Shown here in pieces: positions 29,644 to 38,948 of a DNA stretch of 64,000 nt (the stretch's first letter is position 1; the number at the start of each line of letters is the position of its first letter). Source of the DNA: Christiangramia aestuarii (GTDB lineage Bacteria > Bacteroidota > Bacteroidia > Flavobacteriales > Flavobacteriaceae); contig NZ_VJVW01000001.1 of assembly GCF_009735585.1 (NCBI RefSeq), positions 791,698 to 855,697 of the forward strand. The letters are read 5' to 3'. Under the pieces are notes generated by a model. The model had not been told where the DNA came from. It saw nothing but the letters and a program-made list of their open reading frames with translations, and ran no database searches. A program made the translations under genes and the position numbers.

Positions 29644-31080
29644 ATGAAAAAGTTTTTATTATTTAGTTTAATGATCGGCTTCACTCTTACGAGTTGTACA
29701 GAGGACATTACCGATTATAACGTGGACCCTAAGAGTCCAACTCAGGTAACACCAGATGTTACCTTCACAAACGCTGAAAAGAACTTAGGAGACCTTATGA
29801 CAGAGATGTCTGTAGGTAGAAACCTAATGAAAGTTTGGACTCAGCACTGGACAGAGACTACTTATAACGATGAGGCTAACTACGACATTATTGGTCGTGA
29901 CCCATCTGCCGGTTTCTGGACAAGAATTTACAACAACGTTTTACAGGATCTTAAGTCTTCAAGAGAGGCTATTGCAAAAGATCAGTTTACAAACGAAGCT
30001 GTAAAGGCTAATCAATTAGCGATTATCGATGTTATTGAAGTTTATGCATACCAAGTATTGGTAGACCTTAACGGTGATGTACCTTACAGCGAAGCTTTAA
30101 ATGTTGTAGATAACATCAACCCTGCATACGATGATGCATTCACTATCTATCAGGACCTTATCGCTAGAGTATCTGCAGATATTGAAACTCTTTCAAATGG
30201 AGGTGCCTCTTGGGGAGCTGCCGATATCTATTACGGTGGTGATACAGCTAAATGGGCAAAGTTCGCTGCTTCTCTTAAACTTAAGTTAGGTATGAGATTA
30301 GCAGATTTCGATGAGTCCCTTGCATCTACTACAGTAAGCGAGGCTTATGAAGCTGGTGTTATGACTTCTCAGGACGATAGCGCTATTATCCAGTATGAGG
30401 CATCTGCTCCAAATACGAATCCTATCTACAACCTGTTCGAATTGAACACGAGATATGCTGATTACGTAGCTGGTAAAACTTCTGTAGATTACCTTCTTTC
30501 TGTGAACGATCCTCGTATCGACGATTTCTTCACAACTACCGAAGATGGTGAGTATATTGGAGGTCCTATTGGAGCTAATAACTCTTACGCGAACTTCTCT
30601 CACGTAGCAGACTACATTGGATTTGATCCTACTTACCCTGGATCTATCTACCAGTACTACGAAGTTGAGTTTTTCCTAGCTGAGGCTATCGAAAGAGGTT
30701 TCATCGCTGGTGATGCTCAGGAGCACTACGAAGCTGCTGTAACTTCCAATATCCTTTACTACAGAGGTACTGAAGAAGAAGCAGAAGCTTACCTTGCTCA
30801 GCCAGAGATCGCATATGACTCTGCTAACTGGGAAGAATTGATCGGAACTCAGAAATGGGTTGCTCTTTTCAACCGTGGATTCGAAGGATGGACTGAATAC
30901 AGAAGATTGGATTACCCAGATTTCCTTGTGAACTCTGCACTAACCGATCTTCCAGTTCCAACAAGAGTATTCTACCCACTTGATGAGGAAGCATTGAATG
31001 GTGCAAACTACAATGCTGCCGTACAGAACATCGGTGGAACAGATGATCTTTACACAAGAATCTTCTGGGATGTTGAGTAA
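29644..31080 (+). CDS. SusD-like lipoprotein (SusD-like_2 type), partner of pair 1
   Basis: The substrate-binding lid of the SusC transporter, anchored to the outer surface. The 478 residues have a lipoprotein signal with lipobox LTSC (Cys18). Helical SusD-like sequence follows, with YNVDPKSPTQ near the start and the typical end WVALFNRGFEGWTEYRRLDYP and PTRVFYPLDEEALN. It shows the same ribosomal-like codon choice as susC. A strong terminator 22 bp downstream closes the two-gene operon. Confidence 0.92.
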   Translation: MKKFLLFSLMIGFTLTSCTEDITDYNVDPKSPTQVTPDVTFTNAEKNLGDLMTEMSVGRNLMKVWTQHWTETTYNDEANYDIIGRDPSAGFWTRIYNNVLQDLKSSREAIAKDQFTNEAVKANQLAIIDVIEVYAYQVLVDLNGDVPYSEALNVVDNINPAYDDAFTIYQDLIARVSADIETLSNGGASWGAADIYYGGDTAKWAKFAASLKLKLGMRLADFDESLASTTVSEAYEAGVMTSQDDSAIIQYEASAPNTNPIYNLFELNTRYADYVAGKTSVDYLLSVNDPRIDDFFTTTEDGEYIGGPIGANNSYANFSHVADYIGFDPTYPGSIYQYYEVEFFLAEAIERGFIAGDAQEHYEAAVTSNILYYRGTEEEAEAYLAQPEIAYDSANWEELIGTQKWVALFNRGFEGWTEYRRLDYPDFLVNSALTDLPVPTRVFYPLDEEALNGANYNAAVQNIGGTDDLYTRIFWDVE

Positions 31081-31102
31081 TTTCAACCGAATGTGATATA
31101 CC

Positions 31103-31132
31103 AAAAACCACCCTTAACCGGGTGGTTTTTTT
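31103..31132 (+). terminator. Terminator of SusC/SusD pair 1
   Basis: A perfect 11-bp stem AAAAACCACCC (31103-31113) / GGGTGGTTTTT (31120-31130) has a 6-nt loop and is followed by more T. Its core ACCACCC/GGGTGGT recurs in the terminator of pair 2. Confidence 0.9.
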
Positions 31133-31168
31133 ATTTCCAATAATATAGGCAAGGGAACTATTAAATAT

Positions 31169-31176
31169 TAAATTTG
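31169..31176 (+). promoter_or_regulatory. -7 box (TAAATTTG) directly before rlmB
   Basis: TAAATTTG matches TAnnTTTG exactly and ends 5 bp before the rlmB ATG. If used, transcription would start at or next to the A of ATG, giving a leaderless mRNA. No -33 box is evident, so this may be chance. Confidence 0.3.
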
Positions 31177-31181
31177 CCATC

Positions 31182-31916
31182 ATGGAACAAGCAACAAGAA
31201 TATTTGGGATTCGAGCCGTAATAGAGGCAATAGAAAGCGGTAAGTCTATAGAAAAGGTTTTTATTCAAAAAGGACTATCGGGACCCTTGTTCCAGGAACT
31301 CAACAGGCATATTAATAAGGCAAATATTACTGCTTCCTATGTTCCGGTAGAAAAACTGAACAAGCTTAGTAAAGGCAACCACCAGGGAGTTGTTGCGAAC
31401 ATTTCACCTATAGCTTTTGTAAGCCTGGAAACACTGGTAGAAGATTCCCAGAAACTGTCGACCCCTCCCCTATTTTTACTTCTTGACGGGTTGACCGATG
31501 TGCGCAACCTTGGCGCTATCATTAGGACAGCCGAATGTTGTGGGGTGACCGGTATAATAATTCCTGAAAAAGGATCAGCACCAATTAACGCCGATGCCAT
31601 CAAGACCTCGGCAGGAGCTGCATTTAAAATCCCAATTTGCAGAGTTAATCATATAAAAGACGCACTTTTTCACCTTCAGACCTACGACATTAAATTAGTT
31701 GCGGCCACTGAAAAAACCGACAACACCATTTACGACCTAGACCTTAAAAAACCTGTAGCCATTATCATGGGTAACGAAGAAAAAGGAGTATCTCCTTCCA
31801 TTCTAAAGTTGGTGGACCACAAGGCTAAACTCCCTATGCTTGGTAGCATAGCTTCCCTAAATGTATCTGTAGCCTGCGGAGCTTTCCTTTACGAAGTGGT
31901 TCGACAAAGACTATAA
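31182..31916 (+). CDS. rlmB: 23S rRNA (guanosine-2'-O)-methyltransferase, TrmH/SpoU family
   Basis: Methylates the ribose of a guanosine in the 23S rRNA P loop (G2251 in E. coli), using SAM. The 244 residues have an N-terminal substrate-binding domain (about 5-80) and a SPOUT knot domain with motif 1 NLGAIIRTA (Asn109, Arg115), motif 2 IIMGNEEKGVS (194-204) and motif 3 LNVSVACGAFLYEVVRQ. The length fits RlmB. It sits between two SusC/SusD pairs and is a housekeeping gene, not part of them. Confidence 0.92.
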   Translation: MEQATRIFGIRAVIEAIESGKSIEKVFIQKGLSGPLFQELNRHINKANITASYVPVEKLNKLSKGNHQGVVANISPIAFVSLETLVEDSQKLSTPPLFLLLDGLTDVRNLGAIIRTAECCGVTGIIIPEKGSAPINADAIKTSAGAAFKIPICRVNHIKDALFHLQTYDIKLVAATEKTDNTIYDLDLKKPVAIIMGNEEKGVSPSILKLVDHKAKLPMLGSIASLNVSVACGAFLYEVVRQRL

Positions 31917-32191
31917 TTTGACTTCCCAGGGAATCCCCTGCCCTCAAAAAAGCTTTAAAAGAATAGAAGCAAACCGGATTTTTTGCAATATTTTCCTACA
32001 ATTCTGATTATCAGGTTTTTAAAGTCAAAAATGCAGTTAGCTTAATAATTACGACCCACGCCAAGAATAACTAGGTATTTCACATCAAATTCATAGTTAT
32101 TCAAATCATTTATTAACTTTTTTAACGATACCAAGGTTATTGCTTAACGTTTTTTTCACAATTTTATATGATAATCGTAATTCATATAGTT

Positions 32192-35100
32192 ATGAAAAAA
32201 AAATTACCTCGTATTTTAATTTTATTGTTTTTGTTCGTAGGCCAGGGAATCTTTGGTCAGACACAGACAATCACAGGTACTGTTACCGATGAAGCAGGTC
32301 TTCCGCTTCCAGGTGTGAATGTTTTCATTAAAAACTCCACCACCGGTACGCAAACAGATTTTGACGGCCTTTACTCAATTCCCGCCAACCCGGGAGACAT
32401 TCTAGTTTTCTCTTTCGTAGGTAAGGAAACTCAGGAAGTTACAGTAGGCGCTGAGAACAAGATCGATGTTAACATGGGTGAGGACTCGGCCGAACTCGAA
32501 GAGGTTGTTATTACCGCGCAGGGAATTCGCGCGAAACCAAGATCTCTAAGTTACGCTTTGGAATCGGTTGAGGCCGATGATGTTCAAAAATCAAGGGAGA
32601 CCAACCTGGTCTCTGCCCTAAGCTCTAAAGCCTCAGGTGTACAGGTAACCTCGTCCTCAGGTTCTGTAGGTGCTTCTGCAAACATTCGTGTACGTGGTAA
32701 CACCTCTATCACCAGGTCTAACTCTCCACTTTTCGTGGTAGACGGGGTTCCTATCGACAATTCCTCTTTCTCTGAAGATCCCACACAAACCAATAACAAC
32801 TCAAGTCTCGGAGGCAGTGACTTTTCCAACCGGGCTATTGATATTAACTCAAACGATATTGCTTCTATCTCTATTTTAAAAGGTATTGCCGCACAAACCC
32901 TGTACGGTCTTCGTGCAGCCAATGGGGTTGTTTTAATTACCACCAAAAAAGGTAAGGCCGGCAAGACCAGGTTCAGCCTTAATTCAACCACTTCGTTTGC
33001 TGAATACAATAAAGTACCAGATCTTCAAAAGGAATATTCCCAGGGCGGCTATATTACCGACCTTGAAAGAATAGTCTATAGAGGCCCTGAAACCGGTGAA
33101 GGAGATTCCTGGGGACCTCCGATCGCCGATCTGGAATTTGATGGAGCCACAGATTACCCATTCGACAGAAATGGCCGTTTGGTACCCGCAGGAACCGGAA
33201 ACGGGATGCCAGCAAGGGCATACAATAATTACGACTTTTTTAAAACAGGCCAAACCCAGGACATAAGTCTTGGCATCAGTGGAGGTTCTGAAAAAATAAA
33301 TTATCGAGCATCAATTGGTAAATTGAAACAAGGCGGTATTTCTCCTAACGAAGAATTCGAACGTAAAACTTTCAGAGTAGATCTAAGAGCAGACCTCACA
33401 GATAAACTTCAGTTAGATGCTTCTGGCCAGTACACCAATTCAGGTGGAAACCGGGTACAGAGAGGTTCAAATATTTCTGGTGTTATGCTCGGGCTTCTTC
33501 GAAACACCCCAACTTTCGACATGGGTAATGGAAAATCTGGCCAGGCAGCTGCCAACGACCCGGATACTTATTTTTACAATATTCCAGGAGAAGAATTACC
33601 GGGCCAGAGAAGTTATCGCGACGGTATCTATAACAGCCCCTATTTCGCAGTTGCCAGAAACATTAACCTGGATGACGTGAACAGGACTATAGGTAAAATG
33701 GGGTTAAATTATGCTATTACAGAATGGTTAAGTTTCAAGGCTTCTGGTTCCATAGACCGGTATACAGATACCAGAAAGATTGGATTTGATGTGATAGATG
33801 CTTCCTTCGGAAACGGAAGGGTGATCAACGATGTCATCTCCAATCAAGATGTAAACTGGAGCGGTATCTTCAACATCCTGTACAACTTTAATGAAAAGGT
33901 AGGACTGGACCTGAACGTGGGTTATGATGGTTACTATAATAAGACCAACCGCCAAACTGTAATAGGCGACGGCATGACCATTCCCGGATTTTTCAATTTA
34001 TCGAATGTAAGCACCACACAGGCCCAGGAACTTTCAACCAGAAGGGAACTTATAGGGGTTTTTGCTACAGCAACCCTGAGTTTCGGAAATACAGTATTCT
34101 TAACTCCTTCCTTTAGAAATGACTGGTCCTCTACCCTTCCGGTTGGAGACAATACCTTCCAGTCTTACTCCATTGGTAGTAGCTTCGTGTTTACTGAGCT
34201 GATGGATAATGACAGTTTTCTTAATTACGGAAAATTAAGGGCTGCCTGGGGACAGGCGGGTAACGACGCACCAGTTTACGCCACTATTACAAACTTTGGT
34301 GGCACCTCGGTGAGTGGTGACGGATTTATTCAAAGCGTAACCTTTCCGGCATACGACGCAACTTCTTTTGAAAGATCTTCTCGTGCAGGTAACCCTGCAT
34401 TGACTCCGGAAAAAACTACCGAATTCGAAGTTGGTATAGAACTTTCAATGTTCGATAGCCGATTAAAGTTCGATTTCGCTTACTACGACAAGGAAACCGA
34501 AGACCAGATCATTTTTGTGGACGCTGCTCCATCTTCCGGTTTTATAGACAGGTATGATAATGTTGGTCTGGTTACCAACAGCGGGTACGAAGTATCTCTT
34601 GGTGGCTCCCCGGTAAAGACTGAAAATTTTGAATGGAACATCAGCGCCAACTGGACCACCTATGAGAACGTAGTAGAAGAGCTGGTAGAAGGCGTGGAGT
34701 CGGTAACCTTGAATGGTTTTTCCGGCACTAGTTCCAGGGCCGTGGTAGGTGAATCTTATGGAGCCATTTTCGGAGCAAGGTATGCCAGGAATGACGCTGG
34801 TCAAATATTAATAGATGAAGAAGGTTATCCATTACTTGCCGCTGAGGACGGGGTTATTGGAGACCCGATCCCAGACTGGCTTGGTGGTATTAGCAACCAG
34901 TTTCAGTATAAGAACATAGGTCTATCCTTCTTGATAGATATCAGGCAAGGTGGCGACGTATGGTGCGGTACCTGTGGGATATTAGATTATTTTGGAGTTT
35001 CTGAAGAAACCCTGCTAAGGGACCAGTCCACCGTATTCGAGGGAGTGGTGGCAGCTACAGGAGAACCTAACACACGGGTTGTCCCCTACTCAGACCCCAC

Positions 35101-35413
35101 CAGAAGTGAAAATAACAACTACTGGAGAAGATATGGGTTCGGTGATGTAGATGAAGGCAACGTTTATGATGCCTCATGGATTCGATTAAGGGAGGTTACC
35201 CTTACTTACAGCCTTCCCGAAAAGTTCTTTGAAAACAGCTTTATAGACGGGCTAAGCTTTTCGGTCTTTGGCAGGAATCTATGGCTAGAGACAGATTACC
35301 CCGGTGTAGACCCCGAAACCAACCTTACAGGAGATAGTAACGGGCTGGGGCTGGACTATTTTAACCAGCCGAACACCAAGAGTTACGGATTAAACGTTCA
35401 ATTAAATTTTTAA
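32192..35413 (+). CDS. SusC/RagA-type TonB-dependent outer-membrane transporter (pair 2)
   Basis: A paralogue of the transporter at 26411, with the same length (1073 residues) when started at MKKKLPRILILL. The frame is open 8 codons further upstream (ATG 32168), but that would put non-signal residues before the signal peptide. Domains are a signal peptide (to about 23, IFGQ), a regulatory-like beta domain (TVTDEAGLPLPGVNV), a plug (IRVRGNTSITRSNSPLFVVDG, ILKGIAAQTLYGLRAANG) and a barrel ending LNVQLNF. A Cys pair (WCGTCG) in a barrel loop is unusual. Codon use looks ordinary, unlike pair 1. SusD follows after 6 bp. Confidence 0.94.
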   Translation: MKKKLPRILILLFLFVGQGIFGQTQTITGTVTDEAGLPLPGVNVFIKNSTTGTQTDFDGLYSIPANPGDILVFSFVGKETQEVTVGAENKIDVNMGEDSAELEEVVITAQGIRAKPRSLSYALESVEADDVQKSRETNLVSALSSKASGVQVTSSSGSVGASANIRVRGNTSITRSNSPLFVVDGVPIDNSSFSEDPTQTNNNSSLGGSDFSNRAIDINSNDIASISILKGIAAQTLYGLRAANGVVLITTKKGKAGKTRFSLNSTTSFAEYNKVPDLQKEYSQGGYITDLERIVYRGPETGEGDSWGPPIADLEFDGATDYPFDRNGRLVPAGTGNGMPARAYNNYDFFKTGQTQDISLGISGGSEKINYRASIGKLKQGGISPNEEFERKTFRVDLRADLTDKLQLDASGQYTNSGGNRVQRGSNISGVMLGLLRNTPTFDMGNGKSGQAAANDPDTYFYNIPGEELPGQRSYRDGIYNSPYFAVARNINLDDVNRTIGKMGLNYAITEWLSFKASGSIDRYTDTRKIGFDVIDASFGNGRVINDVISNQDVNWSGIFNILYNFNEKVGLDLNVGYDGYYNKTNRQTVIGDGMTIPGFFNLSNVSTTQAQELSTRRELIGVFATATLSFGNTVFLTPSFRNDWSSTLPVGDNTFQSYSIGSSFVFTELMDNDSFLNYGKLRAAWGQAGNDAPVYATITNFGGTSVSGDGFIQSVTFPAYDATSFERSSRAGNPALTPEKTTEFEVGIELSMFDSRLKFDFAYYDKETEDQIIFVDAAPSSGFIDRYDNVGLVTNSGYEVSLGGSPVKTENFEWNISANWTTYENVVEELVEGVESVTLNGFSGTSSRAVVGESYGAIFGARYARNDAGQILIDEEGYPLLAAEDGVIGDPIPDWLGGISNQFQYKNIGLSFLIDIRQGGDVWCGTCGILDYFGVSEETLLRDQSTVFEGVVAATGEPNTRVVPYSDPTRSENNNYWRRYGFGDVDEGNVYDASWIRLREVTLTYSLPEKFFENSFIDGLSFSVFGRNLWLETDYPGVDPETNLTGDSNGLGLDYFNQPNTKSYGLNVQLNF

Positions 35414-35419
35414 GAAGAT

Positions 35420-36793
35420 ATGAAAACTATAAAAATATTAATCTGGATATTACTAATCGGTATTTCTGTTTCTTGCGAAATCACAGATGCGAATATCGAT
35501 CCAGATAACCCATCAGGCGATTTGGTAAATGCAGGTGCGATTTACCCCGGTATGATCGCCCAAACACACAGGAATTCCGTTGCACTCGGGGGAAGAATTG
35601 CCGGAATCCTTATTCAGCATTTTGACGGCCTGGATGCCCAGCAGCTTCAATACGATCAATATAATATTGGTGAAAGTGATTCAGATGACCTTTGGGATTT
35701 CGGGCTTTACGGAGCCGGTTCTTTGAAAGATGCATATGTGATTATAAATAACAATGAAGGAGAGATAAGCGCGCTGGCCAAATTGTATATGGCTGCCAAC
35801 CTGGGAGTGGCCACGAGTGCCTGGGGAGATATCCCTTATTCTGATGCCTTTGTGGGCGACCAGGGAAATCTAAACCCAACTTATGACACCCAGGAATCTA
35901 TTTACGGAGAAATCCAGAATTTATTATCTGAAGCCATAGATGAAGGGGTAGCTTCGGGGATTGGTGCCTTTGCAGGTGCAGGCTCAGCCAGCAACGTGAA
36001 CTGGGAAGGCGTGGCACATGCACTTAAGGCAAGATATTACCTGCATCTTACCTCAAGAAACGGAACCACTGCCGCTCAGAATGCGCTAACCGAAATTCAG
36101 CAGGCATTTACCAGTACTGCCCAGCAGCCTGATTTTATCTATAGCACCCCGGCGCAAAATGCCAATCCGTTATACCTGTTTGATAATGACAGGCCAAGCA
36201 CTTTAGGAATTTCAGAAGTACTTGTTGATAATATGGATGCCAATAATGACCCAAGATTAAGCTTCTATACCAGTGACGGTGAAAAATTCGCCGCGGTAGC
36301 CGGCCTTTTCTGGGGGCAACCTGAAAGTCCCACTCCATTGATCTCTTACTGGGAGGTCAAGTTCATTGAAGCCGAGGCCCTGGTGAGGACAGGAGGATCT
36401 GATGCAGATGCCTTAGCAGCACTTAAGGAAGCGGTTCGTGCAAATATGAGTTACATAGGAGTAGATTCCGGGGAGGTTTCAGCTTATGTAGACGGAATAA
36501 GTCTATCAGGATCTGAAGAAAATAAGATCCAGGATATTATTTACGAGAAATGGGTAGCACTCTATGGGAATGCTCCTTTAGAGGCTTGGGTAGATTACAG
36601 GCGAACCGGTTATCCAGATCTGGAACCAAGTCCAGATGCCGTACCAAGCTTTAATCCTTCAGGGATCATCCCACGAAGATTCCTGTATCCTATTTCTGAA
36701 CGCCAGGCCAATTTGGAGAATTATGAAGCAGCCATACAAGCGCAAGGAGGGCATTTATTAGATGATGACATTTGGGCCTTCCCAACCAATTAA
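35420..36793 (+). CDS. SusD-like lipoprotein (SusD-like_2 type), partner of pair 2
   Basis: A 457-residue surface lipoprotein with a lipobox ending SVSC (Cys19). It opens with DANIDPDNPSGD, parallel to YNVDPKSPTQ in the first SusD, and ends EKWVALYGNAPLEAWVDYRRTGYPDL and RRFLYPISERQANLENY. These resemblances make it a paralogue of 29644-31080. It would bind the same class of substrate as the pair 2 SusC. A perfect 12-bp terminator follows. Confidence 0.92.
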   Translation: MKTIKILIWILLIGISVSCEITDANIDPDNPSGDLVNAGAIYPGMIAQTHRNSVALGGRIAGILIQHFDGLDAQQLQYDQYNIGESDSDDLWDFGLYGAGSLKDAYVIINNNEGEISALAKLYMAANLGVATSAWGDIPYSDAFVGDQGNLNPTYDTQESIYGEIQNLLSEAIDEGVASGIGAFAGAGSASNVNWEGVAHALKARYYLHLTSRNGTTAAQNALTEIQQAFTSTAQQPDFIYSTPAQNANPLYLFDNDRPSTLGISEVLVDNMDANNDPRLSFYTSDGEKFAAVAGLFWGQPESPTPLISYWEVKFIEAEALVRTGGSDADALAALKEAVRANMSYIGVDSGEVSAYVDGISLSGSEENKIQDIIYEKWVALYGNAPLEAWVDYRRTGYPDLEPSPDAVPSFNPSGIIPRRFLYPISERQANLENYEAAIQAQGGHLLDDDIWAFPTN

Positions 36794-36810
36794 AAATTAG
36801 CTTTAAATGA

Positions 36811-36839
36811 AAACAACCACCCGGGGAGGGTGGTTGTTT
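36811..36839. terminator. Bidirectional terminator after SusC/SusD pair 2
   Basis: A perfect 12-bp stem AAACAACCACCC (36811-36822) / GGGTGGTTGTTT (36828-36839) has a 5-nt loop. It lies between SusD (plus) and the rhomboid gene (minus), which are convergent, and has T-rich sequence on both sides. Confidence 0.88.
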
Positions 36840-36853
36840 ATTTGAAATAGGCC

Positions 36854-37594
36854 CTACTGTTTTTTCGGATTTTCTTTATAGGTATAATTATAATTAGGTT
36901 CTTCAGGATCATCTTCCACCTCATCCTCAGGTAATTTCTCGATGAAATTTCCATTCTCATCAAAATGTCTCATAAAAGGATCGTCCTCTTCAGAATAATC
37001 TGGTTGTTGCCAGTGATATTTTGGAGGTTCAGCAATATTTCTTCGGAAGATCAGGGAAAGAGCAAAACCGCTTATCATTCCAGATAAATGCCCCTCCCAG
37101 GAAATTGAGGGATCAATAGGGGTAACATACCAAACCATTCCGCCGTAAATGAAAACTACTATAAGCGATAAAGCTACCAGCCGGTAGTATTTGGAAAATA
37201 TTCCTTTAAAGAAAAGAAAGGAAGCAAGAACGTAGATGATACCGCTGGCTCCAATATGGTTCGAGGGCCTCCCTATAAGCCAGGTGAGCAGTCCTGAGGC
37301 CAGTAAGCCAATCAATAAGACCTTCCAGCTTATTGGACGGTAAAAATAAAACAGGGCCAGCGATAATATAAATAATGGAATGGTGTTATTAAATAAATGT
37401 TCAATGTCTGAATGTATAAAAGGTGAAAACAGTATCCCTCGCAGGCCGATGACCTCGCCGGGCCTGACCCCATAAGAATTAAGACTTACCCCAAAGCGCA
37501 CTTCTACCCAGAATACGATCCAGATAAGCAACACAAATAACAAGGGGTAACCAATGGTTCCGCTAGTAAAAACAAAAGGGTTAGATGCTTTCAA
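36854..37594 (-). CDS. Rhomboid-family intramembrane serine protease
   Basis: Cleaves transmembrane substrates within the inner membrane. The 246 residues have about six hydrophobic segments in residues 15-185. The catalytic Ser117 is in HIGASGIIY and His169 in WEGHLSGMISG; the oxyanion-region Asn is in HLFNNTIPL. A cytoplasmic acidic tail (about 195-246, with SEEDDPF and EDEVEDDPEEP) is an addition to the core fold. The start appears to be TTG at 37594, since no in-frame ATG is near. It is divergent from rarA across a 79-bp gap with a 7-bp inverted repeat. Confidence 0.88.
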   Translation of the reverse strand: MKASNPFVFTSGTIGYPLLFVLLIWIVFWVEVRFGVSLNSYGVRPGEVIGLRGILFSPFIHSDIEHLFNNTIPLFILSLALFYFYRPISWKVLLIGLLASGLLTWLIGRPSNHIGASGIIYVLASFLFFKGIFSKYYRLVALSLIVVFIYGGMVWYVTPIDPSISWEGHLSGMISGFALSLIFRRNIAEPPKYHWQQPDYSEEDDPFMRHFDENGNFIEKLPEDEVEDDPEEPNYNYTYKENPKKQ

Positions 37595-37628
37595 ATTTTC
37601 TTCAATTTTAATTAATATTACAAAAAAG

Positions 37629-37648
37629 CATCCAAACTATATTGGATG
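37629..37648. repeat. Short inverted repeat in the rhomboid/rarA divergent gap
   Basis: CATCCAA (37629-37635) and TTGGATG (37642-37648) form perfect 7-bp arms around a 6-nt AT spacer. It is placed where an operator shared by two divergent genes could be. Function is unknown. Confidence 0.35.
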
Positions 37649-37673
37649 TAATTATGTCATATAAAAAATAGCT

Positions 37674-38948
37674 ATGAATCAACCGCTTGCCGAAAGACTT
37701 CGCCCAAAAACCCTCGATGACTATCTTAGTCAGTCGCATTTAATTGGGGAAAATGGAGCCTTAAGGCAACAGATCAAACAAGGAATTATCCCCTCCATGA
37801 TATTCTGGGGGCCACCGGGAGTTGGTAAAACCACTCTCGCCAATATCATCGCCTCAGAATCTGAACGACCATTTTTCACTCTCAGCGCTATAAGCAGTGG
37901 AGTCAAGGATGTTCGCGAGGTAATAGACAAAGCCAAGAAGAGTGAAGGTCTTTTCACTACCAAAAGCCCGATCCTGTTCATAGACGAGATCCATAGATTC
38001 AGCAAATCACAACAAGACTCATTACTGGGAGCTGTGGAAAAGGGCTGGGTAACCCTGATAGGCGCTACTACCGAAAACCCGAGTTTCGAGGTTATTTCAG
38101 CATTGCTTTCCCGGTGTCAGGTCTATATCCTGAAACCATTCACAAAGGATGATCTTATTGCATTACTTCACCGGGCGATGAAGCAGGACAAAGTGATCGC
38201 TGCCAAAAATGTAAAATTAAAGGAAACGGAAGCCTTACTGCGTTTAAGCGGTGGGGATGCCAGGAAATTGCTGAACATTTTTGAATTGCTGGTAACATCA
38301 GAAGAAAAGAATGTTGAGATCACCAATGAGCTCGTACTTTCCAAGGTACAGCAAAATACCGTACTCTACGACAAGACCGGAGAACAGCATTATGATATCA
38401 TTTCAGCCTTTATAAAATCTATACGAGGCAGTGATCCTAATGCAGCAGTTTACTGGCTGGCCAGGATGATCGAGGGAGGCGAGGATGTAAAATTCATAGC
38501 CAGAAGACTACTCATTCTTGCAAGCGAAGATATTGGAAACGCAAATCCAACAGCTTTGGTGATCGCCAATAATTCGTTCCAGGCGGTGAATACCATTGGT
38601 TACCCCGAAGCCAGGATCATTCTAAGCCAGTGCGTGACCTACCTTGCCACGTCCCCAAAAAGCAATGCTTCTTATATGGCAATTAATGAAGCGCAAAGAC
38701 TGGTGAAAAAAACCGGGAATCTTTCGGTGCCGCTTTCAATTAGAAATGCTCCAACTAAACTTATGAAAGATATTGGGTACGGAAAAGACTATAAATATGC
38801 GCATAACCACGCCGGCAATTTTGTAGAGGCAGAATTCATGCCTGAGGAAATAAAGAACACCACTTTATATCAACCGGGAAATAACCAGCGGGAAAATGCC
38901 CAGCGAGAATTCCTGAGAAAACGCTGGAAAAACAAATATGACTATTAA
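37674..38948 (+). CDS. rarA: Replication-associated recombination protein A (MgsA/RarA AAA+ ATPase)
   Basis: Acts at stalled or gapped replication forks. The 424 residues have Walker A GPPGVGKT (46-53), Walker B LFIDEIHRF (101-109), sensor 1 LIGATTENPSFEV and arginine-finger region LLSRCQV, then the C-terminal tetramerisation domain (about 240-424, with SIRGSDPNAAVYWLARM). The last bases overlap the stop of the convergent gene at 38945 by 4 bp (TTAA). Confidence 0.95.
   Translation: MNQPLAERLRPKTLDDYLSQSHLIGENGALRQQIKQGIIPSMIFWGPPGVGKTTLANIIASESERPFFTLSAISSGVKDVREVIDKAKKSEGLFTTKSPILFIDEIHRFSKSQQDSLLGAVEKGWVTLIGATTENPSFEVISALLSRCQVYILKPFTKDDLIALLHRAMKQDKVIAAKNVKLKETEALLRLSGGDARKLLNIFELLVTSEEKNVEITNELVLSKVQQNTVLYDKTGEQHYDIISAFIKSIRGSDPNAAVYWLARMIEGGEDVKFIARRLLILASEDIGNANPTALVIANNSFQAVNTIGYPEARIILSQCVTYLATSPKSNASYMAINEAQRLVKKTGNLSVPLSIRNAPTKLMKDIGYGKDYKYAHNHAGNFVEAEFMPEEIKNTTLYQPGNNQRENAQREFLRKRWKNKYDY

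Noticed and set aside
32168-32191. Longer start for the second SusC gene
   Set aside because: Adds MIIVIHIV before a complete signal peptide that begins MKKKLPRIL; the ATG at 32192 gives the standard form.
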